Assembly (NCBI RefSeq): GCF_039555335.1
Contig: NC_092637.1
Span: 41,127,226-41,191,225, forward strand
DNA: 64,000 nt
Direction: 5' to 3'
DNA from: Amphiura filiformis
Taxonomy: Eukaryota; Echinodermata; Ophiuroidea; Amphilepidida; Amphiuridae
Shown: piece after piece, positions 59,272 through 64,000 of the stretch
How the letters are laid out: each line of letters starts with the position of its first letter
How positions within the stretch are numbered: position 1 is the stretch's first letter
Notes under the pieces: model-generated
The model's database searches: none
Told to the model about the DNA's origin: nothing
Seen by the model: only the letters and a program-made list of their open reading frames with translations
Program-made: the position numbers and the translations under genes

Positions 59272-59692
59272 GGGGCTGTGCAATAATTATGAGCCCTGGG
59301 GAGGGTAAAATTGGGGGGCAAGAAATTTTGGCGAGACGAAAGGGGGGGCTTGCAATTTTGGCAAGCCGAGAGGGGGGCAAGCGATTTTTGGCACGCATTC
59401 ACGGGGCACCTTTTTAATAAAATGCTCTAAAAAGGCTTAGGAAAACAGTACGGAAACGCTTAAATATGCAAATTTTCCTGCTCGCTGCGCTCGCAACATA
59501 CATCTAGGCCATTCAAAGTTTGGAATTTGGGATCCCAAAATTTGGCATGTTCAAGGGGGGGGCAAAGAATTTTGGCGGGCCGAGAGGGGGCAAGCGATTT
59601 TTGGCGGGCCGAGAGGGGGGGGCAAGCGATTTTTGGCGAGCCGTTCGGAAATTTTACCCCCCCGGGGGGGCTGATAATTATTGCACAGCCCC
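59272..59692. mobile_element. Miniature element with TTA duplication and 28-bp tandem core
   Basis: Ends GGGGCTGTGCAATAATTATG and ATAATTATTGCACAGCCCC, flanked by TTA (59,269-59,271; 59,693-59,695), a target type of PIF/Harbinger elements. Core units GGCAAGCGATTTTTGGCGGG repeat several times. Confidence 0.75.
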
Positions 59693-59833
59693 TTAGCTCT
59701 CAAGGAACACAATCCGTTATTACAACTCAATCATATGAAAAGTCTTCGTTTTACCCACTTCATGTAATTATCATTATTTAAAGGTCCGTAACCCGATCGA
59801 CAGCATCATCCCCCCCGATTTTTGTCATTGTTA

Positions 59834-60655
59834 ATCAGTTGTGTCCCACCCCTTGTATGAAGATATCATACTACCTTTGGTATCACAAAATAGATCGTAT
59901 TTTTCTCATTACTATCCTGAAATTTGACGCTCCAAGTCGATGTATTTCCGGAGAAATCGGAGAATTCACACAAAAATAGCTTCCTTGGTGGCTACCAATT
60001 TCTTGAATTATGGACAGGCTTATCGTAGATAATTATAGTCTCCTCAACAGCTAGTTTGGTTTCGCATCATCCACATTGTATGAGAAGAGCAAACCGCAAT
60101 AACTACTGAAGAGACTTCTGATCGACCACGTTACTTTAAAGCTTTAAAATTCCTTCTGAAATTAGCAGCTGCTCGTTAATAACTGAAGAACGGTATAGCC
60201 TCGATGGCTAAACGATACATTTTCTGAATCCTTATGACTAGACGAACAGTCCATTTTTAGCACATTTGACCAAGATTGAAATTTGACCCTGAGTAATGTT
60301 CGATGACTTTTTCCCGCCATAAGCTATTCCAGTTAAATTGCTCTCAAGCATTTTTGTTTAGATTATGATATTAACTACCAATGGTAAAAGTGCATCTTCC
60401 CACCCCCACCCCCTCCTCAAGTGGTAACGCCCAATCCCCTGGGTCATCCACCAATATGAGTATTTTTCAATTTATTAAACATTAATTATGGCGACATGCT
60501 TGAGAAAATCATTATCCCTTTTTTGTGCTTTTCATTTTTTCAAACCATCGAAAAAATTTGGTTTACAATTCAGAACTTCCTTCAATAAAAATATTCTCGT
60601 CTATACATTTATCAGTTGTGTCCCACCCCTTGTATGAAGATATCATACTACCTTT
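59834..60655. repeat. 45-bp direct repeat bounding 730 bp
   Basis: ATCAGTTGTGTCCCACCCCT, TGTATGAAGATATCATACTA and CCTTT stand identically at 59,834-59,878 and 60,611-60,655. The DNA between shows no inverted ends or open frame. Confidence 0.7.
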
Positions 60656-60867
60656 ATAGCTTATTTTATGTGTAACAAGATATATTTACAATGTCACTAA
60701 TCATTTATTAAACCATATTTTAAAGTTTAAATGAGCAAAATATTATGCTATACAAAACTATTCTGTACATGATGATGTTTTCATGCGGGGAGAAATTGTC
60801 GTCACAATCCACTTTAAACTTGTTCACAACGCTAACGTTATTAGAGAGCTTGCGAAATGGAGTTACT

Positions 60868-60992
60868 TTAACTTTAACTTTAACGTCTAGAGGATTATAG
60901 AGGATTATGTATTCAAAACCACCTTGGTTTTGAATACATAATCCTCTATAATCCTCTAGACGATAAATTAAAGTTAAAAGTAACTTTCATTC
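60868..60992. repeat. Near-perfect palindrome in the 3' flank of gene C
   Basis: CGTCTAGAGGATTATAGAGG, ATTATGTATTCAAAACCA fold back on the complement around CC, with AAGTTAAAGTTAAAG words on both outer sides. Arms of about 60 bp. Confidence 0.85.
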
Positions 60993-61101
60993 TCAAACTC
61001 TCTATTATATCAAATAAGCGAAACTTACGGCAGCACTGTAAATTTGCCACGTTCAATTTATATAATTACATTCACATTTTTTCACATTTTGATCATCTAT
61101 T

Positions 61102-61426
61102 TCAATTTAACTTCTTCGTACTCTTCATTATCACCCCTTCATTACATCTAACGACTGATTCATTATCGTAGACAGCACTCTCTGTTGCAGGTTGCTCTTG
61201 TGTCTCATCCGCATGGCTTAGCCCGCCACCGATATCTTGGTAAATCGCTTCATCTTCGTCAGGATGGACCTTCATATCCTGGTATGTCGTGTCTCGTTCT
61301 TCTGGTTTATATTTCACGTAGCCACCTGATGACATCTGGATCTGGGCACTTGAAGAAACACCGGTTATGATATTTGACGGAACGTGACTCTTTTTCTTTG
61401 AATTATTCTTCGCTCTGCAGTTTGAT
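61102..61426 (-). CDS. Gene C exon 18: cytoplasmic tail and stop
   Basis: 325 nt, phase 2 in. SNCRAKNNSKKKSHVPSN, YQDMKVHPDEDEAIYQDI, AVYDNESVVRCNEGV and MKSTKKLN, stop TGA at 61,102-61,104. YQDM would fit the YxxM motif of PI3-kinase p85 SH2 domains; YQDM and YQDI are ten residues apart, within the range of an ITAM. Roles are inference. Confidence 0.9.
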
Positions 61427-64000
61427 CTGTAAGTAAATAATTCAGTCGTTATTTGTTAATAAATTAAAAACAATATTACAATTATCATTTATAACATAAA
61501 AATAACTGACCTCATTTTCAATACCAGTAAGACAATCACAATCGCCATTAATGCGATCACGCATACAAACACTGCTGTCAGTATCATGTGTGCTCCTGGA
61601 CCTGTTAACAAGATATAAATGTATGAGAAATGTAAGGATCGTTATATTGCACGTTTTGTGGTGTACATGTGCATAATACACCGCAGAACCCCCACAACCC
61701 CCACAAGCTACACATACCCATCAGGTAACCATATGGGGAATTACTAACATTTATTCATATTTGCACTGCAAAAACTGTGTTTAGAGATTGAACACCTTTT
61801 TCCCCTCGATTTGTAAACACGTGTATTATCTAAACACCAATGTCGAACTTCAAAATATCAAGTGTTTAATATCTAAACTCAAGGCATCAAATTCCTAGAC
61901 ACGTTAAGCATTTAAATATGTTTACAAAAATCAAAGACACAGTGGTGTCTAGAATATTTATCCTATTAACAGTGTTTTGCAGTGTATGCGTGTATAGGGG
62001 GGAGGCTTTTTGGGACGTGAGCACATCAAATAAAAAGGGGGATAGTTCCTGGTTGCAGTAACGTCCATGGTTGGAATGCAAAGACTCATATTAACATCCG
62101 CACTTGCCAGCAAACACCTACGCACCCATTGGCGTAGCAAGAGCCTCGTGGCCCATGGACAAGGAGTAGTGCAGGTCCCTCTTTACATCATATTTATCAC
62201 CCCTCCCCCATTTTCGCTTTTGCTTGGGGCCCCAAACCCTCGGTCCAGTGGCGTTCCTCCACCCTGTCCACCAGCTTACTACGCCAAATGTACGCACCTT
62301 TTACACACACCCACAAACATAAAATGAAATCAAATATACCTTCTGTAGGGTTGGATTGGGATCTGGCACTCAATGATGCGAGCGTTACTTCGGTACCCTC
62401 GGACCAAGAGACCACGCGACGCTATGATGTAAGAACAGAGATAAGAAAATAATGAGTGAAAAAATGCAAGAAAGGGAGATACAAGTATCAGATTAAAATA
62501 GTTCAAATACACCAGACACAAAAAGAAACTCGTCAGTTATAGTCATCCTTGCTGTTCAACAACCTGATAATTTTGGATTATTCAGAAATATACATTTTGT
62601 TAATTGGACTTTGCATCTCATTTGACACACTGTTCGTGAAAATCGAGCACGAATTGAACAAGATATGCGCCTCCAAACCGTCAAACCCCAAAATCAAAAG
62701 TTGCAATTTCAACGATTTTCAATGGGAACACATCGTTGTATTGCACACAAGCACCACGGGCCAATCAAAAAAGCACACGATGTAACAGGCACAATTGAAT
62801 CTTTAAAATTGATTTTGGGGTTTGAGGGTTTGGACCGCATATCATGGTCAATTCTTGCTCGATATTCACGAACAGGATGTTAAATGGGACAGCAAAGTCA
62901 AATTACAAAATGTATATTTCAGAATAATCCAAAATTACAGGTTGTTATACAGCAAGGTTGACTATAACTGACGAGTTTCCTTTTGTGCCTGATGTAGATG
63001 CGGATTATAGCAATTAATGAAAGGAGGATGTACATGGATGAGGTGAGTCATTTAAGGGGGTACTGCACCCCTGCCCAATTTTGTGCCTATTTTTGCATTT
63101 TTCTCATAAATGATAGCGCATTGGTGACAAGTAAGATATGTATATTATAGGGGCAAGGACTACAACTACTGCACTGGAAATTTTATTTCAGCACAGACAA
63201 CAGTTGTGGAGTTACAGTCAAAAATGAGGAAAACCAATATTTGATCAATAAATCAATAACTACTTGCTTTGAGTTGCCGAAATTTCAGTGCAGTAGTTGT
63301 AGTCCTTGCCCTATAATATACATATCTTACTTGTCACCTATGCGCTATAATTTTTTAGAAACATGCAAAAATAGGCACAAAATTGGGCAGGGGTGCAGTA
63401 CCCCCTTAAAGAAAGAATACTATGAAACCGGAAAACAAAACTGATGAAAAAGAGAAAGAAAACAATGAGGACAAAGTGACGTATAGAAAGAAGTATAATG
63501 TATTTAAAGTGTAGAAATTAATACAATTTTTATTACAAAATACCGTGTCATTGATGCGGCTATAATATGCAATGTATACTCTGTACGTATTTCCATCATG
63601 TAGTGGTGGATTGTTGTATTCTCCATAAGTCTTTGCATCACCTATTACGAATCTGGAGCTCTTTTTCACATCTGCTTTTGGTAAGCTTGCAGCCACATAG
63701 GCAATATATATCGGTGAGTGTATCTTCTCCTGAAATGAAATTGCTCCCGAATTCTTCACATTGGTTTCCAACTCGACACCTACTTGATATCCACTGAGAA
63801 TATGAAAAAGTATACTAATTTTAGCGATGTGTCCTCCTTTAAACTAAAGCCCAAATGAAGACCAGAGCGCAAGAAGACCGTAAGTCCTATTTGGCATTTT
63901 GAGATATGATCGTTTAAACTTTTTAAAATAAGATAATTTGAAAGTAGAAAAAAGCTATAATATTGGTACATCTCAGGTACATGGGTATAGGCAAGAAGAA
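61102..64000 (-). CDS. Gene C: Tie-like receptor, last four exons
   Basis: Exons 15-18 of a third receptor gene, with the same boundaries and phases as gene B; the 5' part lies beyond the right edge. Exon 15 differs from B at 3 of 83 residues. The tail reads YVKYKPEERDTTYQDMKVHP, DEDEAIYQDIGGG and AVYDNESVV, then RCNEGVIMKSTKKLN and a stop. It shows the tail before the transposon entered gene B. No kinase exon follows within the 5.7 kb to gene B. Confidence 0.9.
61511..61601 (-). CDS. Gene C exon 17: transmembrane helix
   Basis: 91 nt, phase 1 in, phase 2 out. Same protein as exon 17B (GPGAHMILTAVFVCVIALMA). Confidence 0.92.
61602..62339 (-). other. Gene C intron 16
   Basis: 738 bp; 62,110-62,290 is the repeat shared with gene B (37,690-37,885) and with 28,968-29,125. 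Confidence 0.65.
62340..62421 (-). CDS. Gene C exon 16: end of membrane-proximal module
   Basis: 82 nt, one codon shorter than B. RRVVSWSEGTEVTLASLSAR then SQSNPTE. Confidence 0.88.
62508..62996. mobile_element. Hairpin element, gene C copy
   Basis: Same element and place as 38,094-38,597; arms ACACCAGACACAAAAAGAAA and complement. Confidence 0.8.
63056..63405. mobile_element. M3 element, gene C copy, both ends present
   Basis: 350 bp, GGGGGTACTGCACCCCTGCC and complement, TTAA at 63,052-63,055 and 63,406-63,409. Confidence 0.88.
63544..63793 (-). CDS. Gene C exon 15: membrane-proximal module
   Basis: 250 nt, phase 2 in, phase 0 out. GYQVGVELETNVKNSGAISF, FVIGDAKTYGEYNNPPLHDG and NTYRVYIAYYSRINDT. 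Upstream exons are outside the window. Confidence 0.92.

Larger units (their letters stand above)
55392..61101. other. Intergenic region between genes C and B
   Basis: 5.7 kb without any kinase or other exon. Holds repeat elements at 56,165, 57,218, 58,194, 59,272 and a palindrome at 60,868. A possible poly(A) signal for gene C (AATAAA on the minus strand) is at 60,704-60,709. 55,620-56,150 and 56,480-57,210 show nothing I can assign. Confidence 0.6.

Noticed and set aside
62067-62327. A proline-rich small gene on the plus strand
   Set aside because: It overlaps a repeat shared by B and C introns and a shadow of exon 16C; no start context or conservation.

Overview
The window is animal nuclear DNA: intron-rich, AT-rich, and full of short inverted-repeat DNA transposons, LINE and SINE pieces and long trinucleotide arrays. 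The genes found all lie on the minus strand and form a head-to-tail array of three paralogous receptor genes, called C (right edge), B (middle) and A (left) here. Their outer part has the domain order and signature residues of the Tie (angiopoietin receptor) family: signal peptide, two Ig-like domains, three Tie-type EGF modules, several fibronectin III (FN3) domains and one transmembrane helix. An invertebrate deuterostome (echinoderm, hemichordate or cephalochordate) fits best, but this is inference; the sequence does not name the species.

Layout. 1-25,055: gene A, seventeen visible exons from the start codon (25,055) to the transmembrane exon, which runs off the left edge. 25,056-36,759: intergenic DNA holding a 5'-truncated LINE split by four nested or separate DNA elements, plus a relic copy of the gene 5' region. 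36,760-55,391: gene B, complete from start to stop; its exons join to 2,793 nt (930 codons and a stop). 55,392-61,101: intergenic DNA with several miniature elements. 61,102-64,000: the last four exons of gene C.

Genes B and C have no kinase. After the transmembrane helix they carry one tail exon of about 105 residues with conserved tyrosines (YVKY, YQDT or YQDM, DEDEAIYEDI or DEDEAIYQDI, AVYDNE) and then a stop, and no kinase exon lies before the next gene. They look like receptors that signal through SH2-type adaptors instead of an own kinase. Gene A is the older paralogue and has two more FN3 exons than gene B. B and C are recent duplicates: their introns share several of the same transposon insertions at the same places.

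The most notable single event is a miniature transposon inserted at a TA inside the tail exon of gene B. The empty site is seen in gene C. The element now supplies the last eleven codons and stop of gene B. Other remnants show continuing exon turnover: a decayed duplicate of FN3 exon 8 in B, a fragment of EGF exon 6 in A, loss of exons 9 and 10 in B, and a missing GT donor at exon 4 of B.
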